The position numbers and the translations under genes were made by a program. DNA of 64,000 nucleotides from an uncultured Parabacteroides sp. (GTDB lineage Bacteria; Bacteroidota; Bacteroidia; Bacteroidales; Tannerellaceae): contig CALUZV010000019.1 in assembly GCA_944325345.1 (NCBI GenBank), positions 1 through 64,000 on the forward strand. Direction: 5' to 3'. Of the stretch, positions 48,401-56,454 are shown one piece after another; within the stretch, counting starts at the first letter, position 1; the number at the start of each line of letters is the position of its first letter. The notes below the pieces were generated by a model. That model saw only the letters and a program-made list of their open reading frames with translations, was not told the origin of the DNA and did not search any database.

Positions 48401-48778
48401 GATGGTTACTATCGCATCCGTCAAGCAGGTGCAACGGTAGGTGCTCCTAACGATGTAGTTGCTGGTCCGTATCTTGCTTCTTGGAATGACAGATTGACTT
48501 GGTCTAACAAAGAAGGCGCTCTCTTGTTCCAGATTGACGAAGTTGCCGCTCCGACTGCAAACGAAGGTGTTTCTGCAACTGAAGTTAAGATTATTGCTAC
48601 TGAGGGTGCAATCAACGTTAAGAACGCAGCTGGCAAGAACGTAGTAGTTTCTACAATCCTTGGCCAGATCGTTGCAAACGAAGTCCTCACTTCTGATAAC
48701 GCTACCATCAGCGTACCGGCAGGTATCGCAATCGTAAGCGTGGATGGTGAAGAAGCCGTTAAGGTAAGCGTAAAATAA
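45482..48778 (+). CDS. Large secreted DUF6383-type protein (paralog B)
   Basis: This 1098-residue paralog of the protein at 274-3579 has a signal peptide (MNKKVSTIFAM... ending near SAYAQ). I use the ATG at 45482, which matches paralog A, not the GTG six bases earlier. The body aligns along its length (LNDLYNGRGFNLDAEKV, TKTPAVYTIKFV, FTNRETGKTLK, RVFVYNNTTTQSIDD) but is strongly diverged, while the last 75 residues differ at only a few positions. The C-terminus (ILGQIVANEVLTSDN, PAGIAIVSV, ending AVKVSVK) looks like a T9SS-type sorting domain. Codon use suggests high expression. Probably a surface or extracellular protein; function unknown. Confidence 0.85.
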   Translation: MNKKVSTIFAMAALMGGVFSGSAYAQMLDPIAFPIGDQLDEVSSPVILEQNGASFGFLRAEGATVSTPSAVTTSSSVEKTNANNYAWNVTVTPKNDTRDYPVYMFTNVETGDTLSFDKGDGHLIVAGTVPVGSTTGKKEWAEDNGYYTFSFGQESDGDGVEYKGANVLMIEALRDNASAAKYVDFANILTTPLSTVATKNVALYSMNQLGIAATELNDLYNGRGFNLDAEKVSGITADVQGNLFNAGAVVWAFDVPTSGSGIEVLYDERGNEVARGYVVSRNDRDQALIIPSGTYFFTNPVFNSSKVNETNATSPSEINWLASTLIAVSPTETGENTDSGRANGIGFALKTYKGNEFLFITNTSKPQGDDIWINNACFKVESDYTDGYEYAISLPTFYYQKSATAAGTTEQSKAEDVFLGVTSYRNAEQSVGTVLDRTHVFKLEASTLVEGIDLLNTTKTPAVYTIKFVNGGDLANKYLTVGNDEFDVNGNWQTPTGFRWEAKGLAIADTVYPIFQYVITAVDEDNYVTFTNRETGKTLKTQLFSEGEGTNRYTLSEVLEDVVPYTVNKHSANTYAVEQQEAVDADADVVIELTKLTNVDRYAGFLNVDNGEIRTLAFARDKNDTSNKLYTTIQNDGSASYPDYRLNYSDEYANDIADAAQWQLVKAGPATISRVFVYNNTTTQSIDDVVDGDKVSAYVYALQYVVDGEATNFYLKNNHSAGMELEPLSATDDPMDYSNLKFIIKENVDGSVSLIARNTAFNDDIASGSNQVVAPFNGTKSIEVYNWNRIDQANYNFGSEYIYTSASSTNEVKTYLDAQPVDVSWPAKEGHVTLLSDLGNYITMNEDRDGIVVNEEVADTYYLYVTDKDAIVPSFYITRGTGATNGERMYMFNPTDSVKYYVATGDYDRVYQWNDDRTKVMFKAATINETRDTLTMDVKGETKYVAKEADDNNADIWGGINRFKWQIIEADDADGYYRIRQAGATVGAPNDVVAGPYLASWNDRLTWSNKEGALLFQIDEVAAPTANEGVSATEVKIIATEGAINVKNAAGKNVVVSTILGQIVANEVLTSDNATISVPAGIAIVSVDGEEAVKVSVK

Positions 48779-48793
48779 AGCGCAATAAATATT

Positions 48794-48914
48794 GAAGGAT
48801 GGAGTGCTAAATCTCCATCCTTCATAAAAATATAGTAACCCGTGAGGGCGAATTGTTCATAACTAACAAATTAGTTAGTAATATTATAGTGTAATTGAAA
48901 AATAAAGTTCTATC
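48794..48914 (+). other. 3' hairpin and conserved module after DUF6383 gene B
   Basis: A perfect 11-bp hairpin GAAGGATGGAG/CTCCATCCTTC (48794-48804 and 48813-48823) follows the stop. Then come CCCGTGAGGG (48839-48848), GTGTAATTGAAAAA (48889-48902) and GTTCTATC (48907-48914), in the same order as after paralog A, where an unrelated heptamer hairpin takes the first position. No gene is seen in the 424-base gap. Confidence 0.6.
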
Positions 48915-48960
48915 GCTCTGGAATACCTCCGCGAGGAGAGAAAAGGAGCATTAAAAAGAT

Positions 48961-48999
48961 GAAATAGGCATTTCGGAAACGGAGTGCCTATTTTTTTTG
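48961..48999 (+). terminator. Rho-independent terminator after DUF6383 gene B
   Basis: AAATAGGCA pairs with TGCCTATTT across a short loop, followed by a run of eight T. It lies about 180 bases after the stop, beyond the conserved module, as in paralog A. Confidence 0.8.
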
Positions 49000-49147
49000 A
49001 AATGATGACAGATAAGTTATGGAAAGTAGATAGTTGAACTTATGTTTGTTATTGAAATATATACTCTGATAAAGTTTGAATTTTGAGATTCACGCCGGTT
49101 CTCGATGAATAAAAAGTGAGATTCATGCAACTAATCTTTGCGCAAAT

Positions 49148-49178
49148 TTTGAGAATTGTGATAAAACCGTTAGTTTTG
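49148..49178 (+). promoter_or_regulatory. Bacteroidetes consensus promoter
   Basis: TTTG (49148-49151) and TAGTTTTG (49171-49178) are 19 bases apart, an exact consensus match, 25 bases before the start of the broken ATPase gene. Confidence 0.7.
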
Positions 49179-49202
49179 TAGCTTCTTTCAGATGCTATTC
49201 GT

Positions 49203-50502
49203 ATGATTTTCAAGAGAAAGATATATAATGAGCTTCTCAAGTGGAAGCAGGAGGATGACGGAAGGACCGCCATCTTGATAAAAGGTGCACGCCGTGTCGG
49301 AAAGTCTACCATCGCCGAAGAGTTCGCCCGCAATGAGTATGAAACCTATATACTGATTGATTTCGCGGAATGTTCGGACGAAGTGCGCAACTTGTTCAAT
49401 GATGTTTCAAACTTGGATTTCATCTTCTTACGCTTGCAGATGATTTATGGCACGGAATTGAAGGAGCGCAAGTCCGCCATCATATTCGACGAGGTACAGC
49501 AGGCTCCCAAAGCACGGCAGGCGATAAAGTATCTTGTGAAAGACCACCGGTATGATTACATTGAAACAGGTTCTTGTCATTCCCAGCGAGGAAGTGGAGG
49601 TGGAAATGTACCCGATGGATTACGAGGAATTCAAGTGGGCATTGGGCGACACCGTGAGTGTTCCGCTCCTTGCCAAATGCTTTGAAGGAAAGAAATCTCT
49701 TGGGGATGCCGCCAACAGGTCGCTCATGCGCGATTTCCGATTATATACGCTTGTCGGGGGAATGCCGCAGTCCGTTGCAACTTATTTGGAAACAAACAAC
49801 ATGGCAAAGGTGGACAGAGTAAAACGTGCCATCATCAGCCTTTATGAAAAGGACTTCAATCGGATAGATCCGACGGGTAACGCTTCTAAGCTTTTCCACC
49901 AGATACCGGCGGAATTAAACCGGAATGCCAGTCGCTACCTTACATGGAGTGCCACTGATGGGGCACGTGCCAACAGTCTGGCTGAAACCATCTCGGAAAT
50001 GAAGGAGTCCATGGTGATAAGCATGGCTCATCATGCGAACGACCCAAACGCAGGCATGGCCTTGCATCAGGACACTGGCCGCTACAAGATGTTCGTCGGT
50101 GATACCGGACTGTTTGTTACCCTTGCTTTCTGGGACAAGAAATTCACGGAGAATGTTATTTATGAGAAGCTGCTCGGCGACAAGTTGAGCGCGGATTTGG
50201 GATACGTGTATGAAAATATGGTGGCGCAGATGCTCAAGGCAACAGGCCATGAACTCTACTATTACACTTTTCCCACGGAAAGCGGCAAGCACAATTACGA
50301 GGTGGATTTCCTGATTGCCGATGGCGACAAGGTCTGCCCGATAGAAGTGAAGTCGTCCGGTTACAAGACCCATGCGTCATTGGATGCTTTTTGCAGGAGG
50401 TTTTCTCAACGGATAAAGCACAAGTACCTTGTCTATACCAAAGACTTGCGCAAAGACCGTGATGTGCTTTATCTCCCCGTATATATGACAATGTTCCTGT
50501 GA
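49203..50502 (+). pseudogene. AAA_14/DUF4143 ATPase, broken by an internal deletion
   Basis: The first part (49203 onward) has the N-terminus of the Bacteroidetes AAA/DUF4143 family: MIFKRKIYNELLKWK, Walker A GARRVGKST, Walker B SAIIFDEVQ, up to YDYIETGS. The frame then shifts, and the second part (from about 49575) continues with VIPSEEVEVEMYPMDYEEFKWALGD through the DUF4143 region and the C-terminal nuclease-like NYEVDFLIADGDKVCPIEVKSSG to the stop at 50502. Family members carry about 11 residues (LISIKKNVKDI type) between these pieces; they are missing here, consistent with a deletion of about 35 bases at 49569-49577. Both fragments are otherwise well preserved, so the loss looks recent. 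Confidence 0.8.
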
Positions 50503-50541
50503 TTAGACAAGAAGAACTCTTTAGCTTATGCAAAACCCGCT

Positions 50542-50607
50542 TGTGTAGGCGGAGCTACCCGCCTGTGTAGTTCTAGCTACCCGCCTGTCTTTTTGTACCT
50601 GCCTGCC
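50542..50607. repeat. Tandem array G: three 22-bp units
   Basis: TGTGTAG(G/T)(C/T)(G/C)(G/T)AGCTACCCGCC units start at 50542 and 50564, and a more diverged third at 50586, exactly 22 bp apart. GTAG...CTAC gives an internal dyad. It starts 40 bases after the broken ATPase stop and faces the tRNA terminator. Confidence 0.8.
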
Positions 50608-50617
50608 GGTCTTTTAA

Positions 50618-50654
50618 ACAAAAAGAGGGAAACCCTTCCGGATTACCCTCTTTC
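50618..50654 (-). terminator. Rho-independent terminator of tRNA-Leu
   Basis: Read on the minus strand, AAAGAGGG pairs with CCCTCTTT with an inner loop and is followed by T residues. It lies just downstream of the tRNA 3' end. Confidence 0.75.
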
Positions 50655-50667
50655 ACCCCTCTATCTG

Positions 50668-50749
50668 TGCGGCTGAAGGGACTCGAACCCTTACGCCGTG
50701 AAGCACCAGATCCTAAGTCTGGCGTGGCTACCAATTACACCACAGCCGC
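50668..50749 (-). tRNA. tRNA-Leu (anticodon UAG)
   Basis: The minus strand folds as a class II tRNA. The acceptor stem GCGGCTG/CAGCCGC is perfect with discriminator A. The anticodon stem is CCAGA/TCTGG with loop CTTAGGA (anticodon TAG), the variable arm is long as in leucine tRNAs, and the T arm contains GGGTTCGAGTCCC. CCA is not encoded. It reads CUN-type leucine codons. A terminator follows, and the S41 peptidase gene begins an upstream minus-strand group. Confidence 0.95.
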
Positions 50750-50804
50750 AGCTTTCGGGTGGCAAAGATAGTTATTTTTCCCGACGGGGCAAATCTTTCC
50801 CTCG

Positions 50805-51866
50805 TTATTTTTTAGCCGGTAAACGTGCCGGGTCGCCTTGTGCCGTGAGCAGGAGTTGGATTGCCGTTTCGAGAATGGTATCTTTTCCGGCGTCGGCATC
50901 CGTTTCCTTCATCGCGATTGGGATGTCCGGCTCTATCCCGAACTCCAATTGCTCATAGTCCACGCCCAGGGTGCGACTGGCGGAGAAGCGCACGAGCCAT
51001 CCGTTCGGCAATTCCGAATTGTACGGGAAGCCGCTCCCGCCCCCAGTTTTATCTCCCATCGTGCGCACCTGTGGCAAAAGCCGCATTGCCTGTACGAAAT
51101 CGTTGGCGGAACTGTAACATTGCCGGTTCGTCAGGACGATGACCGGGCGATACCAGAGGGTATGTCCCTCCGTTGCAGCCAATGTAAGGGCGTAGGGTTC
51201 AGAAAACTCGTCGTGTCCCGGCCCCGTCTTGTGTTGGATATAGCCAGTCAGGAGACTGCCCTCGATAAACCGCGCGGCGATGCGGTCGGAGTAAGTCAGG
51301 ACTCCGCCTCCATTGTTGCGAATATCGATGATTAGGCCCATGCAATCTTTAAACTGATAGAGGATATAATCCAAGTTAGTCTCACCAACCCCGCTCGAAA
51401 AGCTCGGGTAATAGATATACCCCACCTGCTCGTCTGCCAGTGTCCGATAGCGCATTCCTCCCGCGATGCGGTAATCCGTTCCGAGGTAATTCTCCAGGAT
51501 TTTCTCGTCGAAGTTATCCGGATAGTCTTCATACCAAGCCCAATAACGCGACATGTCAAAGGGCGAACTTAGATTGGTATGTCCATCTTTCAGCTCCGCC
51601 AACATATCCCCGAGGACGTCGAAGAGGGCAAATTGGTCCATGGTATCCACTATCTGATGCTCGTAGCGGTCGTGCACTTCGTCCCAATCGACTTCCTTAT
51701 ACTCGAAGAAACAATAGTTCTCGTCTAATATCTGCCATAAAGCCTCGAAGTTCTCACGCGGGGAAGAAGTGTACTCCACAGTATCCTCGCAAGCTATCAG
51801 GCCGATGGCGAAGCAGAGGCCGAGTAGCCACCGCCCTGTCTTTTTCTTAAAGTTATTCATACGCAC
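50805..51866 (-). CDS. S41 family (CTP/tricorn-like) serine peptidase lipoprotein
   Basis: This 353-residue protein has a lipoprotein signal with GLIAC (Cys26). It has an N-terminal helical region (ENFEALWQILDENYCFFEYKEVDWDEV), no clear PDZ domain, and an S41 catalytic part: GLIIDIRNNGGG, PVIVLTNRQCYSSANDFVQAM with nucleophile Ser, and GDKTGGGSG with the general-base Lys. It probably degrades proteins in the periplasm or at the surface. Its start overlaps by 14 bases the 3' end of the DUF3316-like gene, so the two are co-expressed. Confidence 0.92.
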   Translation of the reverse strand: MRMNNFKKKTGRWLLGLCFAIGLIACEDTVEYTSSPRENFEALWQILDENYCFFEYKEVDWDEVHDRYEHQIVDTMDQFALFDVLGDMLAELKDGHTNLSSPFDMSRYWAWYEDYPDNFDEKILENYLGTDYRIAGGMRYRTLADEQVGYIYYPSFSSGVGETNLDYILYQFKDCMGLIIDIRNNGGGVLTYSDRIAARFIEGSLLTGYIQHKTGPGHDEFSEPYALTLAATEGHTLWYRPVIVLTNRQCYSSANDFVQAMRLLPQVRTMGDKTGGGSGFPYNSELPNGWLVRFSASRTLGVDYEQLEFGIEPDIPIAMKETDADAGKDTILETAIQLLLTAQGDPARLPAKK

Positions 51867-52716
51867 TGCGATAATTTAGGCCGGCACGCGAACGCTTCCC
51901 GCCGACCGTGATAAATTCTTTAACGATGCCGAGCATGAAGTAGCAGGAGTTGAGATGGCTTTCAATGCCATTAACCTTCAAATGATAGAGACTCCCGGCG
52001 AATCCCGTGCGGATGGTGAGACGTGGCAGGGGAATATCTATGGTAGCAAACGTCTGTAGCGCCCATTTATTATGGAAAGAAGCAAACTTGACTACGCCCG
52101 AACTGTTTCCCAGCTGAAAGATTTCGTAGTATGACTGCCCGTAGTGGGGGGAAAAAAGGATGCCCGCGAAGGGTACCTGCACCTGGAGGCGGAGCAGCAG
52201 CGGGAGTCGCTTGATATGGAAACGGTAGAGGGCAAGCCCGGAGAGGCGGAGGTCGAGGTCGGCTTTGGCAGAGCCGGGATTGTTGGAGCTTTGCATGTTA
52301 TAAATGCCGCCCACGAGTGCATGGAGTCCGCCGCCCGCGAGCAGCGTCAAGGAAGGTGCCGGGCGGAAGTGGTAATGGTAGCCCAGTGTATAGTCGATGA
52401 ACCCTGCGTATTCGCGAAGCGTTCCAGCGGGGTTCAGGAGCGACGAAAAGTCTATCTGCAAGATATGTTGGCGTGAGATATGTCCATCCGCCAAGCGTGT
52501 GAACCGCATCCGTTCGTCCATGACGCGCAACGCCCAACCTTGGTAATTAACCCGGCTGCCGGGGGAAAGATACGTATCCATTATATTATACCGTCCTGCG
52601 CCGACGAGGGTCGCGGCATTGACCGAGTTCGGGATTCCCTCATCCGGGGATTGCGCCCTGAGACCGCATGTACCCACGATAAGCAGGAGGAGAAAGGCAA
52701 ACCGTTTCATGTGCAA
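51853..52716 (-). CDS. Exported protein, probably DUF3316
   Basis: This 287-residue protein has a signal peptide (ending near LRAQ). The rest is rich in alternating beta strands with aromatic residues (GFIDYTLGYHYHFRP, LTLLAGGGLHALVGGIYNM, YFMLGIVKEF), like an outer-membrane beta-barrel. The motif DTYLSPGSRVNYQGWALRVM near the start fits DUF3316 proteins of Bacteroidetes as I recall them. It is overlapped by the S41 peptidase gene and lies 6 bases after parC on the same strand. Function unknown; assignment moderate. Confidence 0.65.
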   Translation of the reverse strand: MHMKRFAFLLLLIVGTCGLRAQSPDEGIPNSVNAATLVGAGRYNIMDTYLSPGSRVNYQGWALRVMDERMRFTRLADGHISRQHILQIDFSSLLNPAGTLREYAGFIDYTLGYHYHFRPAPSLTLLAGGGLHALVGGIYNMQSSNNPGSAKADLDLRLSGLALYRFHIKRLPLLLRLQVQVPFAGILFSPHYGQSYYEIFQLGNSSGVVKFASFHNKWALQTFATIDIPLPRLTIRTGFAGSLYHLKVNGIESHLNSCYFMLGIVKEFITVGGKRSRAGLNYRSAYE

Positions 52717-52722
52717 ACCTTA

Positions 52723-55431
52723 TTAGAAAAGTTTCATCTGCCCCGTTATCTCGTCGATAAGGTCGGAGGAATTAACTTCAGGTTCTGCGTCTGTCAGCGT
52801 CTCATCCGGCGTTTCGGCTGTCGGTTGCTCGTCGGGGACGGTCTCTTCCAGCTCCTCGGGAGCACGTTCGGCAGGTTCCAACTCGTTTGCTGTCTCCAGT
52901 TTATAGGTTGTCAAGCGTTTGCCCTTCGCCTTGAAGGAGCGGAACGTGGCGAATGCCTCAGCGTCGATAATTTGGGCAGGACGGTGTGCATCGGCACCGC
53001 CGAAGACGAGTTCGAGGCGAGGATAGCGTTCATCCGTGAGGAGGAGAAGCTCGCTCTTGGGGTTCTCGCCCACGAAGTTCTGCTTGCGCGAAGAGCTTTC
53101 GAGGGAGAAGCGTTTGATATACGGGAACTTCTGGTCGGCATCATAGACGACGGCAGTCCAGACCTTCTCCGGTTCGTATTTCTCAATGATGAGGATGGAG
53201 CTTTCGTAGTGATTGCTCAGTTCGAAGGACGTGGTGTAGAAGTCGCCGTTCTTGAGGATAACCAATATTTGGTCATTGCTCTGGAATTCACCGAGGAGTT
53301 CTCCCCGCCCGTCGTAGTTGAGGCGCAGAACGTCGCGGTCGAACCATACCATCCGTCCGCCGAGCGTGCTTTCTCCCTTCTGCTTCAGGGTTATCTTATG
53401 GATTTCGGCCTTTGTGAGGATGTTCCCCATCGAGCCGCGCCCCTTGATAGGCACCGAGCGGAAGTCCTTCTCGAAGAGGAGCAAGCGCTGACGGGGCTTC
53501 GGCTTGAGGATGACCTTGACCGTCTCGGCCTCCCCGTTGGGATTCGCGCTGAAATAGAGGATGCGGGAGTCGGGCGTACCTTTCGTGAGGTCGTAGTCCT
53601 TATCGCGGCTGATGCCGGTGATGGCGAAACGCTTGATGTAGTTGATGCCTTGCTTTCCATCCCGATAGATAACATTATATATGGTACGCGTATCGTTGCG
53701 CTTGAAAATGTCGAGGTAGAGAATGTCTTTCCCAACGAATATCTTGTCGGCGACGCGCATGAGTTTGTATCTTCCATTGCGGTAGAAGACAATGACGTCA
53801 TCGATATCCGAACAGTTCGCCACGAACTCATCCTTCTTCAACGAGGTACCGATGAAGCCCTCAGCGCGGTTGATATACAGCTTCTCGTTTGCCTCTGCCA
53901 CCTTCGTCGCCTCGATGGTGTCGAAGCTGCGAATCTCCGTCTGGCGGGGGTAGCGGGCTCCGTACCGCTCTTTCAGGTGCAAGAACCAGTCGATGGTGTA
54001 TTCTACGATGTGGGCAAGATGCTGGTCGATGTCGGCGATTTGCTGTCGATAGGCAGCTATCTGCTCGTCGCTCTTGCGGGAGTTGAATTTCAGGATGCGT
54101 GCCATCTTTATCTCCATCAGGCGGAGGATGTCGTCGCGGGTAACAGCCCGCAGGAGGCTCGGCTTGAAGGGTTCGAGGCGGAGGTCGATGTGTCGGACTG
54201 CCTCATCCATATTCCCTGCCTCCTCGAATTCTTTGTCCTTATATATCCTTTCTTCAATAAATATCTTCTCCAGCGAGGCGAAGAACAACGCTTCGGATAG
54301 CTCGCCCTTCTCTATCTCCAGTTCCTGCCGGAGAAGCGCTAACGTGTTGTCCGCCGAATGCCGGAGGACATCGCTGACAGTCAAGAAGCGGGGCTTGTCG
54401 TCCTGAATGACGCAGCAGTTGGGTGATACGCTTACTTCGCAGTCCGTGAAGGCGTAGAGCGCATCGATCGTCTTGTCGGACGATACGCCGGGGGCGAGGT
54501 GTACCAGTATCTCGACATGCTTCGCCGTGTTGTCGTCCACCTTCTTTATCTTTATCTTCCCTTTATCGTTTGCCTTGAGGATGGAGTCGATGACCGAGGA
54601 GGTCGTGCGGCCGTAGGGAATCTCGGAGATGACGAGCGTCTTGCTATCTATCTTCCCTATCTTCGCGCGAATCTTGACTGAGCCTCCACGTTCCCCGTCG
54701 TTATACTTGGAGACATCGATGTATCCCCCCGTCTGGAAGTCAGGATAGAGGGCGAACTCTTCGCCCCGGAGGTAGGCTACCGACGCGTCCAGCAACTCGT
54801 TGAAGTTATGCGGTAATATCTTGGAAGATAGTCCGACTGCGATTCCCTCCACCCCTTGCGCCAAGAGGAGCGGGAACTTGATGGGTAGCGTTACCGGCTC
54901 GCGGTTCCTCCCGTCGTAGGAGAGCTGCCACACCGTAGTCTTCGGATTGAAGACCGTCTCGAGGGCGAACTTCGAGAGCCGCGCCTCGATGTATCGCGGT
55001 GCCGCCGCCCCGTCGCCCGTCAGGATGTTACCCCAGTTTCCCTGGCAGTCGATGAGCAAGTCCTTCTGTCCCAGCTGCACCAGCGCGTCGCCGATGGAGG
55101 CGTCGCCATGCGGATGGAACTGCATCGTATGACCCACGATATTCGCCACCTTGTTGTAGCGCCCGTCGTCGAGCCGCTTCATCGAGTGCAAGATGCGGCG
55201 CTGCACGGGCTTCAGGCCGTCGTTGATGTGCGGCACGGCACGTTCCAATATCACATACGAGGCATAGTCGAGGAACCAGTGCTGATACATCCCCGAGAGG
55301 TGGTGGATGGCCCGTTCGTCGTCCTTGCCGGGCACGCGGTATTCCGAGTGCTGCGTTTCTTCCTGTTGCTCTTGCTGTTCCGCGCTTTCGTCCTGCGGAG
55401 TCATGTCGTCGTCTCTATCTTCCGGTCTCAT
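52723..55431 (-). CDS. parC: DNA topoisomerase IV subunit A
   Basis: This 902-residue type IIA topoisomerase subunit cuts and rejoins DNA to unlink chromosomes. The GyrA/ParC breakage-reunion domain starts about residue 45 (LDYASYVILERAVPHINDGLKPVQRRIL). The quinolone-determining region is VGHTMQFHPHGDASIGDALVQLG, and catalytic Tyr is in AAAPRYIEARLS. The C-terminal part has wing-like beta repeats and an acidic tail (EELEETVPDEQPTAETPDE). The N-terminal 40 residues are acidic and Gln-rich; the start may be the first Met or the one at residue 10. parE is not adjacent. Confidence 0.95.
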   Translation of the reverse strand: MRPEDRDDDMTPQDESAEQQEQQEETQHSEYRVPGKDDERAIHHLSGMYQHWFLDYASYVILERAVPHINDGLKPVQRRILHSMKRLDDGRYNKVANIVGHTMQFHPHGDASIGDALVQLGQKDLLIDCQGNWGNILTGDGAAAPRYIEARLSKFALETVFNPKTTVWQLSYDGRNREPVTLPIKFPLLLAQGVEGIAVGLSSKILPHNFNELLDASVAYLRGEEFALYPDFQTGGYIDVSKYNDGERGGSVKIRAKIGKIDSKTLVISEIPYGRTTSSVIDSILKANDKGKIKIKKVDDNTAKHVEILVHLAPGVSSDKTIDALYAFTDCEVSVSPNCCVIQDDKPRFLTVSDVLRHSADNTLALLRQELEIEKGELSEALFFASLEKIFIEERIYKDKEFEEAGNMDEAVRHIDLRLEPFKPSLLRAVTRDDILRLMEIKMARILKFNSRKSDEQIAAYRQQIADIDQHLAHIVEYTIDWFLHLKERYGARYPRQTEIRSFDTIEATKVAEANEKLYINRAEGFIGTSLKKDEFVANCSDIDDVIVFYRNGRYKLMRVADKIFVGKDILYLDIFKRNDTRTIYNVIYRDGKQGINYIKRFAITGISRDKDYDLTKGTPDSRILYFSANPNGEAETVKVILKPKPRQRLLLFEKDFRSVPIKGRGSMGNILTKAEIHKITLKQKGESTLGGRMVWFDRDVLRLNYDGRGELLGEFQSNDQILVILKNGDFYTTSFELSNHYESSILIIEKYEPEKVWTAVVYDADQKFPYIKRFSLESSSRKQNFVGENPKSELLLLTDERYPRLELVFGGADAHRPAQIIDAEAFATFRSFKAKGKRLTTYKLETANELEPAERAPEELEETVPDEQPTAETPDETLTDAEPEVNSSDLIDEITGQMKLF

Positions 55432-55497
55432 ATCTTCAAACTTCTACGGATGGTTTCCGTTTTCGGGGGTAAATGTACGAAAAAATAAGCAAACCGC

Positions 55498-55797
55498 GCA
55501 TATATCGCCCGATATAGGCTGGAAATGTGCCTCGGTATCCCCTGCCTCGCCCTCCCGTCAGAGGCTCCTCATACCCCTCGGTACAGGCTTTATATTCTTA
55601 CCAGAATAAGAACCATATTCTTTAGAGAATAAAAAAATATCTTTTAGAGAATAATAAATTATTCTGTAGAGAATATAGAGCATATTCTTCTAAGAATATA
55701 AAGCCTGTATCGAGCGGTATGACTGGCCTGCAGCGAGTTACATCGGCAGCCTCTGACGGTCGGCATCCGGGGCCTGCATCGAGCGATATTTTGCGTA
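55498..55797. repeat. Array H: 300-bp palindrome built on a 22-23 bp period
   Basis: GGCT/CCCT starts at 55517, 55540, 55563 and 55586 (23 bp apart). TAGAGAAT starts at 55623, 55645 and 55667 (22 bp). GCCT starts at 55703, 55726, 55749 and 55772 (23 bp). Left and right parts are complementary: TACAGGCTTTATATTCTTA (55582-55600) with 55691-55709, and CCGTCAGAGGCT (55555-55566) with 55748-55759, both perfect. The central AT-rich units contain ATTCT/AGAAT dyads. The palindrome fills the divergent gap between parC (minus) and the GNAT gene (plus); no gene is seen in it. Confidence 0.85.
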
Positions 55798-55839
55798 TCT
55801 TTACCGCCGGAATACTAACTTTTGAAACAAAGAAAGAAT

Positions 55840-56379
55840 ATGGTAACACTGAGAAGAATCACGCGGGCAGACGACCCGCAGTTGGAGAGCCTGTTGGGGC
55901 TTTACGTCGAATCGTTCCCGGAGGAAGAGCGGCGCGACCTCGGGCAGTTGCGGCGGATGATTCCGGCCGTCGCCGAGATGCAACTATGTGCCATCGAGCA
56001 CGATGGAGAGCTGGCGGGGCTGGCGGTCTATTGGGACATGGGCGAGTTCTACTACATGGAGCACTTGGCGGTCTTCCCCGTGATGCGCAACCACAAGATT
56101 GGGCAGCAGGTCTTGCAGTGGTGGCAGGCGAATTTGCCCAAGATACAGCTCCTCGAGGTGGAGCCGCCGACGAACCCGATGGCCGAGCGGCGCATCAACT
56201 TCTACCGGCGTAATGGCTTGGAAGTGTTGGAGAAAAGCTACGTGCAGCCCGACTATCGCGAAGACCGCGACAGCTGCGCGCTTTGGATTATGGGGACGGC
56301 CCCGCACCCGGATTTGGCAACCTATATCCGGCGGATACAGGATGTCGCCTACCGCGAGGCGCGGAAGTATTTACGATAA
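55840..56379 (+). CDS. GNAT family N-acetyltransferase
   Basis: This 179-residue protein starts MVTLRRITRADDPQLESL (55840). GNAT features: ESFPEEERRDLGQLRRM, MGEFYYMEHLAVFPVMRNHKIGQQVLQWW (acetyl-CoA-binding loop region) and INFYRRNGLEVLEKSYVQPDYR. The substrate is unknown. It is divergent from parC and 75 bases upstream of glyS on the same strand. A TTG-initiated extension to 55822 is possible but less likely. Confidence 0.9.
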   Translation: MVTLRRITRADDPQLESLLGLYVESFPEEERRDLGQLRRMIPAVAEMQLCAIEHDGELAGLAVYWDMGEFYYMEHLAVFPVMRNHKIGQQVLQWWQANLPKIQLLEVEPPTNPMAERRINFYRRNGLEVLEKSYVQPDYREDRDSCALWIMGTAPHPDLATYIRRIQDVAYREARKYLR

Positions 56380-56454
56380 ATAATGGAAGAGAATGGCTGT
56401 ATCCCGAAAAAAATCGCTTACTTTGCAGCCCGACAACTATATATAATGTATATC

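Noticed and set aside
52480..54300. Plus-strand open frame of 606 codons opposite parC and the DUF3316-like gene
   Set aside because: Antisense of parC, whose catalytic motifs are intact; no signal or motif in the plus-strand frame.
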